A stretch of DNA of 64,000 nt from Pannonibacter phragmitetus_B (GCF_050510895.1 NZ_JBNINT010000001.1:3162001-3226000), one strand, 5' to 3'; positions 1-10,232 are shown, numbered from the stretch's first letter. The notes: generated by a model not told the origin, from the letters alone. Translations and numbers: made by a program.

Positions 1-2730
1 GAGGCCCACAAGCGTGATCATGCCCACCTGCGTGTAGATGTTGAGCGTTCCCGCTCCCATGAACAGTGGCACCACGGCTCCGAAAATCGACAGCGGCACC
101 GACATCATGATGATGAACGGATCGCGGAAGCTTTCGAACTGAGCTGCGAGCACGAGGTAGATCACAATCACCGCGAGGCCAAAGGCCATGATGATGGTGT
201 TCCCTTCGTTCACCTCAAGGCGCGACTGGCCAGCATAGTCCTCGAAGAAGCCTTCCGGCATTTCCTCACGGGCAATCTGCTGCAGGGTCGCAAGGCCGTC
301 ACCCGTGGTCACGCCCGGCATGGGCAGGGCTGACAGGGTTGCCGAATAGAGCTGATTGAACTGCTCTTCGGCCACGGCCGTTGCGTTGGTCTCGATCTTC
401 ACCACGGAAGAAAGCGGCACCATCGATCCGCTCGCCGAGCGGACATAGAGTTCCGCCAGCTTTTCGGGGTTCATACGGAACTGCTTGGCGACCTGCGGGA
501 TGATCTCGTAAGCGCGGCCATCACGGTCGAACTTGGCAACCTGGGCATCACCGACAAGGATGTTGAGGGTCTGACCGATGGTCGAAACCGGCACACCCAG
601 AGCGGCCGCACGGTCGCGGTCAATGGTCACCGTGGTCCGGGGCTTCTCGAAGGACATCGAGTTCTGCACCACGATGAACTTGCCCGAGGCAATGGCACGC
701 TGCTTCACCTTGTCCGCCACTTCATAAACCTGTTCGGCAGAGCCGGTGGTCTGAAGGACGTACTGGATCGGCAAGCCGCCGCCGCCACCTGGAAGAGATT
801 CCGGCGCAAAGACGAAGGCTTCAACGCCCGCGGACTTCTGCAGGCCGGCCTGCACGATCTGCTGGATCTCCTTCTGCGACTGTTCCCGCTCGCCCCAAGG
901 CTTCAGCACCCAGATTGCAAACGCGCTGTTGGTGCCGCCAAAACCGACGATCTGGAACCGCGTATCCACGCCCGGCGCATTATCAGTCAGTTCATAGAAC
1001 TGGTTCGTATAGAGCTGGGTGTAGTCGGATGTCGCGTATTGCGGAGCTGTCACAAGCGAGAACAGCGCACCCTGATCCTCTTCCGGGGCCAGTTCCGAGG
1101 AAATCCGCGTGAACATGAAGCCCGTCAGGCCCATCAGGCCGATGACAACGATAAGGGTCACCGGCTTGTAGTTGAACGAGGCCTTGAGGCGGCGCCCGTA
1201 CCAGATCGTGAGCCGGGAGAAAATCCGGTCCACGAATTTCTGGAAGCGGCTCTGTTCTGCCGTCAGTAGCCGCGATGACATCATCGGCGACAGAGTGACC
1301 GCAACGAAGCCGGAAATGAACACGGCTCCGGCCAGCGTGAAGGCGAACTCGCGGAACAGTGCGCCGGTCAGCCCCTGCGCAAAACCGATGGGAGCATACA
1401 CGGCACCCAGCGTGATCGTCATCGCCACCACCGGCCCGAAGATTTCCTTCATGCCGATGATTGCCGCCGGGATGGGCTTGAGGCCCTCCTCCAGATGCCG
1501 GTGAATATTCTCCACCACCACGATGGCGTCATCCACCACGAGACCGATCGCAAGCACCATGGCCAGCAGCGTCAGGGTGTTGAGCGAATAGCCCAGCGCC
1601 CAGAGGAAGAAACACACACCGATGAGCGACAGAGGGATGGTCACAATCGGAATAATCACCGAGCGGAAGGACCCGAGGAACAGCAGGATCACCAGAATCA
1701 CGATGATCACGGCCTCGCCGATGGTCTTGAACACTTCCTCAATCGAGGCGCTGATGAACTGGGTCGAGTCATAGGTGATCACGACCGACATGCCCTCAGG
1801 CAGGTTTTCCTGCAGCTTGGGCAGTGCATCGCGGATGCCCTGTGCCGTGTCGAGCGGGTTGGCGGACGGCGTCGGCATGATGCCGAGGAAGATACCGCCC
1901 TGGCCGTTGAAGGACACGCGCACATCGGTGCTCTTCGAGCCGAGTTCGGTGCGGGCCACGTCACGCAGGCGCACCACATCGATGCCATCAGAGCGCACCG
2001 GCAGGGCACCGAAGGCTTCCGGGGTCTGCAGCGTGGTCTTCGTCTCGATCTGATAGGCGACGTATTCGTTTTCCGTCTTGCCGGGAGCCGACAGGAAGTT
2101 TGCGCTCTGGATGGCCGAAAGCACTTCTGCTGCCGTCACGTTGCGGGCGGCGAGCTTGATGGGATCGATCCAGATGCGCATCGAGAAGGTCTGCTCACCC
2201 AGGATCTGCGCATCCGCCACACCTTCAACGATGGACAGCTGCGGCTGGATCACGCGCGAGGTGAACTCGGTGATTTCCTGCGGCGACATCACATCCGACA
2301 GCACCGTCAGGTACATGATGGCGAAGGACTGGCCGGTGCCTTTCTGGATGACCGGATCTTCGGCCTCCGTGGGCAACTGCCCGCGCACCTGCTGCACCTT
2401 GGAGATGACCTCCGTCAGCGCCTTATCCGGGTCAGAATTCAGCTTCATGTTGACCGTGACGGTCGACACGCCGAGCGTACTCTTGGACGACACATAGTCC
2501 ACGTTTTCCGCCGAGGCGACGGCCTTGGCGATGGGCGTGGTGATGAAGCCCTGGATGAGATCCGCACTGGCACCAACGAAGGCCGTCGAAACGGTGATCA
2601 CCGTTTCGTCGATCTTCGGGTACTGGCGGATGGTCATGTTCAGGATGCCCTGCGCGCCCATCAATAGGATCAACACGTTGACCACTATTGCCAGCACTGG
2701 CCGCCTGATGAAGATTTCGGAGAAATTCAT
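1..2730 (-). CDS. RND multidrug efflux permease, AcrB/HAE1 family (partial at left edge)
   Basis: Inner-membrane proton/drug antiporter of a tripartite efflux pump. Reading the minus strand from the ATG at 2730 gives an open frame of 910 codons that runs off the window, so the last part (the C-terminal membrane half) is missing. It starts MNFSEIFIRRPVLAIVVN, the usual N-terminus of HAE1 permeases with the first membrane helix. The TM4 motif VDDAIVVVEN lies near residues 398-407 and contains the Asp pair that carries protons in AcrB. Helix-rich stretches on either side (LVILLFLGSFRSVIIPIVTI) also fit. The adaptor gene ends 2 bp upstream, so the two are one operon, probably controlled by the divergent TetR protein. 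Substrate range cannot be read from sequence. Confidence 0.93.
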   Translation of the reverse strand, partial: MNFSEIFIRRPVLAIVVNVLILLMGAQGILNMTIRQYPKIDETVITVSTAFVGASADLIQGFITTPIAKAVASAENVDYVSSKSTLGVSTVTVNMKLNSDPDKALTEVISKVQQVRGQLPTEAEDPVIQKGTGQSFAIMYLTVLSDVMSPQEITEFTSRVIQPQLSIVEGVADAQILGEQTFSMRIWIDPIKLAARNVTAAEVLSAIQSANFLSAPGKTENEYVAYQIETKTTLQTPEAFGALPVRSDGIDVVRLRDVARTELGSKSTDVRVSFNGQGGIFLGIMPTPSANPLDTAQGIRDALPKLQENLPEGMSVVITYDSTQFISASIEEVFKTIGEAVIIVILVILLFLGSFRSVIIPIVTIPLSLIGVCFFLWALGYSLNTLTLLAMVLAIGLVVDDAIVVVENIHRHLEEGLKPIPAAIIGMKEIFGPVVAMTITLGAVYAPIGFAQGLTGALFREFAFTLAGAVFISGFVAVTLSPMMSSRLLTAEQSRFQKFVDRIFSRLTIWYGRRLKASFNYKPVTLIVVIGLMGLTGFMFTRISSELAPEEDQGALFSLVTAPQYATSDYTQLYTNQFYELTDNAPGVDTRFQIVGFGGTNSAFAIWVLKPWGEREQSQKEIQQIVQAGLQKSAGVEAFVFAPESLPGGGGGLPIQYVLQTTGSAEQVYEVADKVKQRAIASGKFIVVQNSMSFEKPRTTVTIDRDRAAALGVPVSTIGQTLNILVGDAQVAKFDRDGRAYEIIPQVAKQFRMNPEKLAELYVRSASGSMVPLSSVVKIETNATAVAEEQFNQLYSATLSALPMPGVTTGDGLATLQQIAREEMPEGFFEDYAGQSRLEVNEGNTIIMAFGLAVIVIYLVLAAQFESFRDPFIIMMSVPLSIFGAVVPLFMGAGTLNIYTQVGMITLVGL

Positions 2731-2732
2731 TC

Positions 2733-3869
2733 TTACTCTCCGGTCGTCATGCCCGTGGCATCAGGCATGATCGTATTGTCGATGGTCACGCTGTTGCCGG
2801 CAGCAAGCTTGTTCTGCCCGGCATTTACGATGACATCGCCGGCGGAAACGCCCTTGCTGACTTCGATCTGGGTGCCGAAGCGGCGGCCTGCGGTGACAAA
2901 TACCTGCTCGACGATCTGCTTCTTCGGCGCGTCAGCGGCAGCACCTTCCTCGGGCTTGGCATCAACGACGCGGAAGACGTAAGTGCCATAGAGGCTCTGC
3001 ACCACTGCGGTTTGCGGCAGGGCAATAACGTTCTCCTCGGCCGGCAGCACGACATCGACAAAGGCAAACTGGCCGGGACGCAGCAGGCCTTCCGAGTTGT
3101 CCACTTCCGCCTGAAGAGAGACCAGGCGCGACTGCGGGTCGATCTTGGGATCGATACCGGTGATCTTGCCGCGATGGCTGAACTCACCTTCCGTCAGGCC
3201 TGCCTTGATTTCCTGCCCAATGCTGACAAGCGGCAGCTGCTGTTCGGGGATTGTGAAGTCCACCTTCATGACCTTCAGATCCTGAAGCGTGGCAATCGCG
3301 GTACCAGCCTGCAGGAACTGGCCCTCATCCACCTTGGCAATACCGATGGTGCCGGAGAAAGGCGCAACGATCTTTTTCAGATTGATGGCTGCCTGCACAC
3401 GTTCAACCTGCGAGCGGGAGGCATCCAGCGCAGCCGTGGCATTGTCCAGCTCGGAGGTGGAGCTGAAACCACGGGTGTTCAGTGCCGATGCACGGCTCAG
3501 GGCCTGTGCATCGCGGGCTTCGTTCGCCTTGGCAGCAATCATGTCTGCCTGTTCGGTCTCATCATCGAGCTGCACCAGCAGCTGACCCTTTTCCACGTCC
3601 TGGTTGGAGGTGAACAGGATTTCCTTGATGATGCCCGACGTTCTGGCAGGAACATCCACACCCTGGCGTGCGCGAATGGTGCCGATGGACTGGATCACGG
3701 GCTCGACCCGCTCCGGCTCGACGGTCAGCGCCGAAACGGTGATCGGCGGACGCGGCTGCGCGAAGAACGCCTGAATCATGCTGGCGCGGAAGTTGTCGAA
3801 CCACCAGGCGCCATATGCAAGGCCACCTACGATCGCAATGGCAATAAGCCCGATAATGAAACGTTTCAT
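2733..3869 (-). CDS. RND efflux periplasmic adaptor (membrane fusion protein)
   Basis: Links the RND permease to an outer-membrane channel. The protein of about 378 residues has an N-terminal membrane anchor (MKRFIIGLIAIAIVGGLAYG), a lipoyl-like half motif (VDVPARTSGIIKEILF) around residues 75-95, a coiled-coil hairpin region and the returning lipoyl half (IVAPFSGTIGIAKVDEGQFL), then a beta-barrel domain, the MFP family order. The open frame extends upstream to 3980, but that extension is arginine-rich and unlike the family, so I choose the ATG at 3869 (3884 is also possible). It is the first gene of the pump operon and its promoter region contains the TetR palindrome at 4024-4047. No outer-membrane channel gene is nearby. 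Confidence 0.9.
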   Translation of the reverse strand: MKRFIIGLIAIAIVGGLAYGAWWFDNFRASMIQAFFAQPRPPITVSALTVEPERVEPVIQSIGTIRARQGVDVPARTSGIIKEILFTSNQDVEKGQLLVQLDDETEQADMIAAKANEARDAQALSRASALNTRGFSSTSELDNATAALDASRSQVERVQAAINLKKIVAPFSGTIGIAKVDEGQFLQAGTAIATLQDLKVMKVDFTIPEQQLPLVSIGQEIKAGLTEGEFSHRGKITGIDPKIDPQSRLVSLQAEVDNSEGLLRPGQFAFVDVVLPAEENVIALPQTAVVQSLYGTYVFRVVDAKPEEGAAADAPKKQIVEQVFVTAGRRFGTQIEVSKGVSAGDVIVNAGQNKLAAGNSVTIDNTIMPDATGMTTGE

Positions 3870-4023
3870 CTGTTTCCCGGTCATGCGGCGAACCGGCCGC
3901 TTTCTAATGCGACTGCCCCCGCAGTTTCCTGCAGGGTTTCGCCGCGGATAGTATCGTTGGAGCGAGAGATTTTCGATCACTCTTTATAAGGGCAATCCCC
4001 CATTCACGCTCATTGGCTTGCAA

Positions 4024-4047
4024 ACTTTACCGTCCGGACGGTAAAGT
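4024..4047. promoter_or_regulatory. Perfect 24-bp palindrome, likely TetR operator
   Basis: A perfect inverted repeat with half-site ACTTTACCGTCC and no central spacer lies in the 221 bp between the divergent adaptor (start 3869) and tetR (start 4091). Position and symmetry are typical of an AcrR/TetR-family operator that represses both the pump operon and its own gene. That this TetR protein is the ligand is inference from context. Confidence 0.8.
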
Positions 4048-4090
4048 CAAGATGACGCATTGCGGAAAATGACGAACATCGGCGGTAAAT

Positions 4091-4711
4091 GTGACTGAAA
4101 TGCAACAGGGTTCAAGGCAGGCAAAGCGGGAAGCGACACGGGAGCGGCTCATTGATGCGGCCGTGGAACTCGTCTACGCAGAAAGTGCCCGGAAGCTGTC
4201 GCTTGAGGCTGTTGCCGAAAGAGCTGGCGTCTCAAAGGGCGGGCTGCTCTATCACTTCAAGTCCAAATCCGAACTCCTGCGCGCCATGGTCGAGCGGCAC
4301 ATGGCGATGGTCAGCAAGTCGGTCAGCGAGGCTTTCGAGGAAACATCGCGCGACAACAAGCCCAACGCCCTGATGCGGGCCTATCTGATTGCCGTGGCGC
4401 GGGACGTCTGCCCTTTGAGCGAACCGCCCGCAGGAATGCTTGCCGCCATTGCCGAAGAGCCTGAGCTGCTGGCCCCGGTCAAGGCGCATCACGTCAGCCT
4501 CGTCCGCGAGATCCGTGCGACCTGCGAAACGCCGGAACTTGCAGAAATTGCGTTCCTCGCGATCGAGGGCGTCTGGCAGCTGATGATGTTTTCCGTCTGC
4601 CCCTTTTCCGAAGAGGAAATACTTCAGCGGCTTGACCGCCTTTCCGAGCTTCTGGCCCATCCTCCGGCCGCATTCACAGGCAATCTGGAGCAGGACGCCC
4701 CGCACTCTTGA
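4091..4711 (+). CDS. TetR/AcrR family transcriptional regulator of the RND pump
   Basis: A 206-residue TetR repressor. The HTH domain is near residues 17-65 (RLIDAAVELVYAESARK, then SLEAVAERAGVSKGG and LLYHFKSKSELL), followed by a helical ligand-binding domain with the C-terminal fold seen in TetR_C families. The first possible start is GTG 4091; ATG 4100 three codons later is an equal alternative, and neither has a strong ribosome site. It is divergent from the efflux operon and a 24-bp perfect palindrome sits between them, so autorepression and control of the pump are the natural reading. The inducer is unknown. Confidence 0.9.
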   Translation: MTEMQQGSRQAKREATRERLIDAAVELVYAESARKLSLEAVAERAGVSKGGLLYHFKSKSELLRAMVERHMAMVSKSVSEAFEETSRDNKPNALMRAYLIAVARDVCPLSEPPAGMLAAIAEEPELLAPVKAHHVSLVREIRATCETPELAEIAFLAIEGVWQLMMFSVCPFSEEEILQRLDRLSELLAHPPAAFTGNLEQDAPHS

Positions 4712-4761
4712 CCCCGGCTGCCCGTCCGTCCACCTTACCGCCAACTGGCAGGACAAGTGGC

Positions 4762-6371
4762 GTGACCGAAGCTTCCTCGAATTCCAACATCGCCGAATTC
4801 ACGGTTTCCGATATCTCTTTTTCCATCAAGCGCACGCTTGAGGATGCTTTCGGCTATGTGCGGGTTCGTGGTGAGTTGGGCCGGATCTCGCGGCCCGGCT
4901 CCGGTCATATCTATCTTGACCTCAAGGATGACCGGTCGGTTCTCTCCGCCGTCATCTGGAAGGGGGCCGTATCCAAGCTGAAGATCCAGCCCGAACAGGG
5001 GCTGGAAGTGATTGCCACCGGCAAAGTCACCACCTTTCCCGGCCAGTCCAAGTACCAGATGGTCATTGATGCGCTGGAACCGGCAGGCGCCGGTGCGCTC
5101 ATGGCGCTGCTGGAAGAGCGCAAGCGCAAGCTCGCCGCCGAGGGCCTGTTCGCGCCCGAGCGCAAAGGCCGCTGCCGACCCTGCCGCGTGTCATCGGCGT
5201 CGTCACTTCACCCACCGGCGCCGTGATCCGCGACATCCTCCACCGCATTTCCGACCGGTTTCCGCTGCATGTGCTGGTCTGGCCGGTGCGCGTGCAGGGC
5301 GAAACCTGCGGGGCGGAAGTCGCCAACGGCATCCGTGGCTTCAACGCCTTGCCCGAGGGCGGGGCCATTCCAAGGCCGGATCTGATCATCGTTGCCCGCG
5401 GCGGCGGCAGCCTTGAGGATCTTTGGGGCTTCAACGACGAAGCTGTCGTACGTGCTGCTGCTGAAAGCGCGATCCCGCTGATCTCTGCTGTCGGCCACGA
5501 AACCGACTGGACGCTGATTGATTTGGCCGCAGACCTGCGCGCGCCGACGCCCACGGGCGCTGCCGAAATCGCAGTGCCGGTGAAGGCGGAGCTTCTGGCC
5601 TCGCTCAATGACCTGAACCGGCGCCTCTCCGCCGGGCTCTTGCGGCTGGTGGCCAGCCGCCGGACGGAACTGCGCGCTGCCGCTGCCGCCCTGCCCGCCC
5701 CGCGTGATCTTCTGGCTCTGCCGCGCCAGCGTTTTGACTTTGCCGCCAGCAATCTGGAGCGGGGTCTTTCCGTCAACACCCGTGCCCACCGCACCCGTTT
5801 GATGCGCGCCGAGGCCCTGCTCACACCGCTGACGCTGGCCCGCCGCACCACGCAGGCCCGCGACCGGCTGACGGGTCTGGAAGAGCGGCTTGCCCGTGCC
5901 CTCACCGTTGCCATCGCCGCCCAGGCGCAGAGGCTCAATGCTGTGTCGGGCCGCCTGACGCCAGCGCCACTGACCCGCCAGATCCGGCTGGGACAGGAGC
6001 GGGCTGGCATGCTGTCCACCCGGCTGGACCGCACCGGCCAGCAGCTGACGCAGGAACGCCGTGCCCGGCTCGACGGGTTGTCCAAGCTGCTGAAGTCCCT
6101 GTCCTACAAGGATGTGCTGTCACGTGGCTATGCGCTGGTGCGCGCCGCCGACGGCCAGCCACTGCGCAATCCCGCAGACGCACCGGCAGGCACCTTGCTT
6201 TCCATCGAATTGGCAGGCGGTCAGATCGCCGCCGAAGTGGTGGAGGGTGACGGCCCTGCCACGTCCTCGTCCAGCGGCACCTCCTTGCCGCCCGCAAAGA
6301 AGCCCCGCGCAGCCAGGACTGCCGCATCGAAGCCGGACGCACCAGCATCCAGCCAGGGCAGCCTGTTCTGA
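4762..6371 (+). CDS. xseA: Exodeoxyribonuclease VII large subunit (frameshifted)
   Basis: Large subunit of the ssDNA-specific exonuclease VII, cytoplasmic, used in mismatch repair and DNA damage tolerance. The N-terminal OB-fold reads EFTVSDISFSIKRTLEDAFG and VRGELGRISRPGSGHIYLDL; the core has GVVTSPTGAVIRDIL, RGGGSLEDLWGFNDE and SAVGHETDWTLIDLAADLRAPTPT, all hallmark XseA blocks. The frame breaks at about 5164-5167: the run AAA in CGCAAAGGCC needs a fourth A to give RKRPLPTLPRVIG and join both halves into about 536 residues, the family length. I choose GTG 4762; the upstream TTG 4708 overlaps the tetR stop. The C-terminus has a Lys/Ala/Ser-rich tail ending SQGSLF. Probably a sequencing indel, since everything else is conserved. 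Confidence 0.93.
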
Positions 6372-6497
6372 AGGCAAGGATCGGCCCGATTTTCGCGGGA
6401 GGCTCAGCCCTTTGGAGGGCACCCCCGCAATGGACAGCAGAGCCCCCTTCGCTAGCGTGCCCGCAAGATCCGGCCTCATTGCGGGAGCAGCCAAGCC

Positions 6498-7652
6498 ATG
6501 CATTTCGACCTGACCGAGGAACAGAACCTCATCGCCGAAACCGCCCGCAAACTGGCGGCTGACCGGCTTGCGCCGTTGGCCGAAACGCTCGATCACGGCG
6601 GCGGACGCGAGGCGTTTCTGGAGAACCTGAAGGTTCTGGCCGAAAATGGCTTCATGGGCCTCAATGTGCGAGCCGACTACGGCGGCACGGAAGCGGGTAC
6701 GCTGGCCTTTGCGCTCTCCGTCGAGGCTCTGGGCCAGGCTTGCGCCTCCACCGGCGTTACCGTGTCGGTGACAAACATGGTGGGAGAGGTGATCCAGGCA
6801 GTCGGCAACGAAGCGCAGCGCGCCGCCTATCTGCCCAAGCTGACCGATGGCACCTATGCGGCCGGCGGCTTCTGTCTGACGGAAGCAGGCGCAGGCTCCG
6901 ACCCCGCCGGCATGAAGACCCGCGCCGTAAAGGATGGGGACAACTACATCCTCAATGGAGCCAAGCTCTACATAACCTCTGCCGAATACGCGGGCATTTT
7001 CGTCGTCTGGGCCGTCACCGATCCTGCCGCGCCGAAGGGCAAGGGCATTTCCTGCTTCCTCGTCGAGGCCGGCACGCCGGGGCTCATCATCGGCAAGGCA
7101 GAAAAGAAGATGGGCCAGACAGGCTCAGCCACCAACGAGGTTCTGTTTCAGGACTGCCGGGTTCCCGCCTCTGCCCTGATGGGACAGGAAAATCAGGGTT
7201 TCCGTGTCGCGGTGGGAGAACTCGCAGGCGGGCGCATCGGCATCGCCGCCTTGTCGCTGGGCATCGCCCGCGCCGCCATGAATGCGGCCAAGGCCTATGT
7301 GAAGGAGCGCCATCAGTTCGGCGCGCCGCTCTCTGACATGCAGGGCATCCAGTGGATGATCGCCGACCGGGAAACCGAACTGGAAGCCGCCCGCCTTCTC
7401 ATCCTGCAGGCCTCATGGCTTAAGGATCAGGGCCGCCCCTTCGCACGCGAGGCCTCCATGGCCAAGCTCTTCGCCTCGGAAGCAGCGCAGAAAGCCACCT
7501 ACACGGCTCTGCAGCTGCACGGCGGCGCCGGTTACATCAAGGACTACCCGCTGGAGCGCTATGCCCGCGATGCCCGAATCACGACGATCTACGAAGGCAC
7601 CAGCGAAATCCAGCGTCTCATCATCGCCCGGGAAACGCTGAAGGGGATTTGA
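6498..7652 (+). CDS. Acyl-CoA dehydrogenase
   Basis: FAD enzyme that introduces the 2,3-double bond into acyl-CoA for beta-oxidation or branched amino-acid catabolism, passing electrons to ETF. At 384 residues it has the normal length. Visible signatures: FCLTEAGAGSDPAGMKTRA (middle-domain FAD/substrate loop), RHQFGAPLSDMQGIQWMIAD, and the C-terminal ITTIYEGTSEIQRLIIARE, whose Glu is at the position of the catalytic base in short/medium-chain and butyryl-CoA dehydrogenases. GGAG lies 12 bases upstream of ATG 6498. Chain-length preference is not readable. It converges on the FAD-linked oxidase, with a strong hairpin between them. Confidence 0.93.
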   Translation: MHFDLTEEQNLIAETARKLAADRLAPLAETLDHGGGREAFLENLKVLAENGFMGLNVRADYGGTEAGTLAFALSVEALGQACASTGVTVSVTNMVGEVIQAVGNEAQRAAYLPKLTDGTYAAGGFCLTEAGAGSDPAGMKTRAVKDGDNYILNGAKLYITSAEYAGIFVVWAVTDPAAPKGKGISCFLVEAGTPGLIIGKAEKKMGQTGSATNEVLFQDCRVPASALMGQENQGFRVAVGELAGGRIGIAALSLGIARAAMNAAKAYVKERHQFGAPLSDMQGIQWMIADRETELEAARLLILQASWLKDQGRPFAREASMAKLFASEAAQKATYTALQLHGGAGYIKDYPLERYARDARITTIYEGTSEIQRLIIARETLKGI

Positions 7653-7703
7653 GGGGGAACGGAGAGAGGGAGGCGTGCAGCCACCTCAGGCCTGTCTGAA
7701 GGC

Positions 7704-7735
7704 GGCTGGCCTGTGTCATAAACCACAGGCCAGCC
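7704..7735. terminator. 12-bp hairpin between convergent genes
   Basis: Perfect stem GGCTGGCCTGTG / CACAGGCCAGCC with an 8-base loop lies between the acyl-CoA dehydrogenase (+) and the FAD-linked oxidase (-). The T-tract is poor on both sides, so it may act as a bidirectional terminator or as an mRNA 3'-end stabiliser. Confidence 0.6.
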
Positions 7736-7749
7736 CCACTCATTTTACC

Positions 7750-9160
7750 TTACAGCACACGTCCTGGGTTGAGCGTGTTCTTCGGGTCGAAGGCGGTCTT
7801 GATGCGCTGCATGAGATCGAGTTCCAGCTCGCTCTTCACCTGCTTCATCAGATCGCGCTTCAGGCGGCCGATGCCGTGTTCGGCAGAGATGGAGCCGTTG
7901 AACTCGTGCACGATGCCGTGGACCAGTTCGTTCATCTCATCCCAGCGCGCGATATAGGCTTCCTTGTCGGCGCCGATGGGCTGGCTGACGTTGAAGTGAA
8001 TGTTGCCGTCGCCCAGATGACCGAAAGGCACCGGGCGGCAGCCGGGAACCATGGCTTCAACAGCGGCAATGGCCTTGTTGAGGAAAGCCGGGATCGAAGC
8101 GACCGGCACAGACACGTCATGCTTGATCGAACCGCCTTCGGCGCGCTGCACTTCCGACATGCCGTGGCGGATGTGCCAGAAATCGTTCACCTGCTGCAGG
8201 CTCTCGGCAAAGGCGGCGTCCTCGACGACACCCTTCTCGAAGGCCTCACCCAGAATGGACTCCAGCAGATCGCGCACCGGGAAGGCTTCGGTGCCAGAGG
8301 AGAGTTCCATCAGCACGTACCAGGGATGACTGCCAGACAACGGATCGCGGGCGCCATTGAGGTGGCGCAGGCAGAACTCAAGGCCGACACGCGGCATGAT
8401 CTCAAAGCCGGTGAGAATCGGTCCGGCCTGCCCCTTGGCGAGCGAAAAGAGCTGCAACGCATCTTCCGGGCTCGCCAAACCAACGAAGGCGGCTTCCAGC
8501 TTCTTCGGCTTGGGAAAAGCTTCAGCGTCGCAGCCGTGATGACCCCCAGAGTGCCCTCTGCGCCGATAAATAATTGTTTCAGATCATAACCGGTATTGTC
8601 CTTGCGCAGGGCGCGAAGACCATTCCAGACGTCGCCGTTTGCCATCACCACTTCGAGGCCCAGAACCAGATCGCGGCTGTTGCCATAGGCGAGCACTGCG
8701 GTGCCGCCAGCGTTGGTCGAAAGGTTGCCGCCGACCTGGCAGGAGCCCTGTGCGCCGAGCGAAAGCGGGAACAGACGGTCGACCTTCTCTGCCTCGCGCT
8801 GAAGGGCTTCCAGAACAACGCCGGACTCGACAGTGATGGTGAAACCGTCCGGATCGACGTTGCGCACCTTGTTGAGGCGGCCGAGCGAGAGGACGATCTC
8901 ATCCCCGGATTCCTGCGGGATCTGGCCGCCGACGAGGCCCGTGTTGCCACCCTGAGGGACGATTTTGAGACCCTGCTCGTCGGCGTAGCGCAGCACCGCG
9001 CTGACCTCCGCTGTCGAGCCGGGGCGCAGCACCATCGGGGTCACCCCTGATAAAGATCGCGCCACTCTACGAGGTATGGCGCCTTATCCGAGGCAGCAGT
9101 CAGAACATTGGCAGCGCCGATGATTTCGGCAAAACGGGCGGCGTGGGCAGTATCGGCCAT
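7750..9160 (-). CDS. FAD-linked oxidase, D-2-hydroxyglutarate dehydrogenase/GlcD family (two frameshifts)
   Basis: VAO/PCMH-type flavoprotein that oxidises a D-2-hydroxyacid (D-lactate, glycolate or D-2-hydroxyglutarate). The N-terminal FAD-binding half shows VTPMVLRPGSTAEVSAVL, PQGGNTGLVGGQIP and NLSTNAGGTAVLAYGNSRD; the C-terminal half shows FGHLGDGNIHFNVS and SAEHGIGRLKRD, the conserved metal/substrate blocks. Two breaks are needed: CCCC at 9044-9047 (one C short) restores YLVEWRDLYQGVTP, and GGG at 8512-8514 (one G short) restores TLKLFPKPKKLEAAFVG. The repaired protein starts MADTAHAARFAEIIG at 9160 and is about 470 residues, as expected. Exact substrate is undetermined. Confidence 0.9.
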
Positions 9161-9352
9161 GACGGGCTCCCTGAAGGTCCGGCCCCGGCAGGGGGCAAAA
9201 CTGACGACAGCGCGCCGCTATCATATCGCGGCCCGCCGGTCCAGCCGGAGCTTTGCCACAGGCGTGGCAGATGACTTGAAGCGGGCAACCGCGTGTGCCA
9301 TAGGAAGCCAGCCCGCCGGGCAGACGGTTAAGGAAGTCATCTGGAGAAAAAC

Positions 9353-10171
9353 ATGGCGGAAACGCACGGACTGATGAAAGGCAAACGCGGCCTCGTGATG
9401 GGCGTTGCCAACAACCGGTCGATTGCCTGGGGTATCGCCAAGGCCCTCTCGGATGCAGGCGCAGAAATCGCCCTCACCTATCAGGGCGAAGCCCTGAAGA
9501 AGCGCGTCGAGCCGCTGGCCGAACAACTGGGCGCCATTGTTGCCGGTCATTGTGACGTCACCGACGCAGCCAGCATTGACGACGTGTTCGCCCATCTGGA
9601 AAAGACCTGGGGCAAGCTCGACTTTCTCGTCCACGCCATCGCCTTCTCCGATAAGGAAGAGCTGACTGGCCGCTACGTAGACACCACGCCGGGCAACTTT
9701 GCCCGCACCATGGACATTTCGGTCTATTCGCTCACCGCTGTCACCCAGCGCGCCGAAAAGCTGATGACCGGTGGCGGCTCCGTGCTGACACTGACCTACT
9801 ACGGCGCCGAAAAGGTGATGCCGCATTACAACGTCATGGGCGTTGCCAAGGCAGCCCTTGAAGCCAGCGTCAAGTATCTGGCAGCAGACCTCGGCCCGCA
9901 GAACATCCGCGTCAACGCGATTTCGGCAGGTCCGATCAAGACGCTTGCCGCCTCGGGCATTGGCGACTTCCGCTACATTCTGAAGTGGAACGAATACAAC
10001 GCTCCGCTGCGCCGCACGGTCACCATCGAGGAAGTTGGCGATGCCGCCCTGTTCCTCCTGTCGGACCTCGGCCGTGGCGTGACCGGCGAAGTCCAGCACG
10101 TGGACTGCGGCTACCATGTCGTCGGCATGAAGGCCGTGGACGCACCGGACATTTCGGTGGTCAAAGAGTGA
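9353..10171 (+). CDS. fabI: Enoyl-[acyl-carrier-protein] reductase (NADH)
   Basis: Last reductive step of each type II fatty-acid elongation cycle, cytosolic. It is a 272-residue SDR protein with the FabI-specific cofactor segment GLVMGVANNRSIAWGIAKAL near residues 13-32 and the FabI active-site arrangement YNVMGVAKAALE (Tyr-x6-Lys), plus SAGPIKTLAASGIGDF downstream. The ribosome site GGAGA is 8 bases before ATG 9353. It is followed by a clear intrinsic terminator at 10201-10232, so it appears to be transcribed alone. Triclosan/diazaborine target family. Confidence 0.96.
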   Translation: MAETHGLMKGKRGLVMGVANNRSIAWGIAKALSDAGAEIALTYQGEALKKRVEPLAEQLGAIVAGHCDVTDAASIDDVFAHLEKTWGKLDFLVHAIAFSDKEELTGRYVDTTPGNFARTMDISVYSLTAVTQRAEKLMTGGGSVLTLTYYGAEKVMPHYNVMGVAKAALEASVKYLAADLGPQNIRVNAISAGPIKTLAASGIGDFRYILKWNEYNAPLRRTVTIEEVGDAALFLLSDLGRGVTGEVQHVDCGYHVVGMKAVDAPDISVVKE

Positions 10172-10200
10172 TCTTGGGTCCAGCACCTGAAGCTTGACTG

Positions 10201-10232
10201 AAAGGGCATCCCACCGGGTGCCCTTTTTCTTT
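10201..10232 (+). terminator. Rho-independent terminator of fabI
   Basis: Stem AAAGGGCA / TGCCCTTT with a 10-base loop, followed by TTCTTT. It begins 29 bases after the fabI stop codon. Confidence 0.85.

Noticed and set aside
1495..2667. Long plus-strand open frame of 390 codons
   Set aside because: It is antisense to the RND permease and rich in His/Asp/Arg; the high GC leaves the opposite strand open. The permease reading has full family motifs.
5160..5230. Programmed ribosomal frameshift in xseA
   Set aside because: No slippery heptamer or downstream structure stands out, and many unrelated genes in the window show similar single-base breaks.
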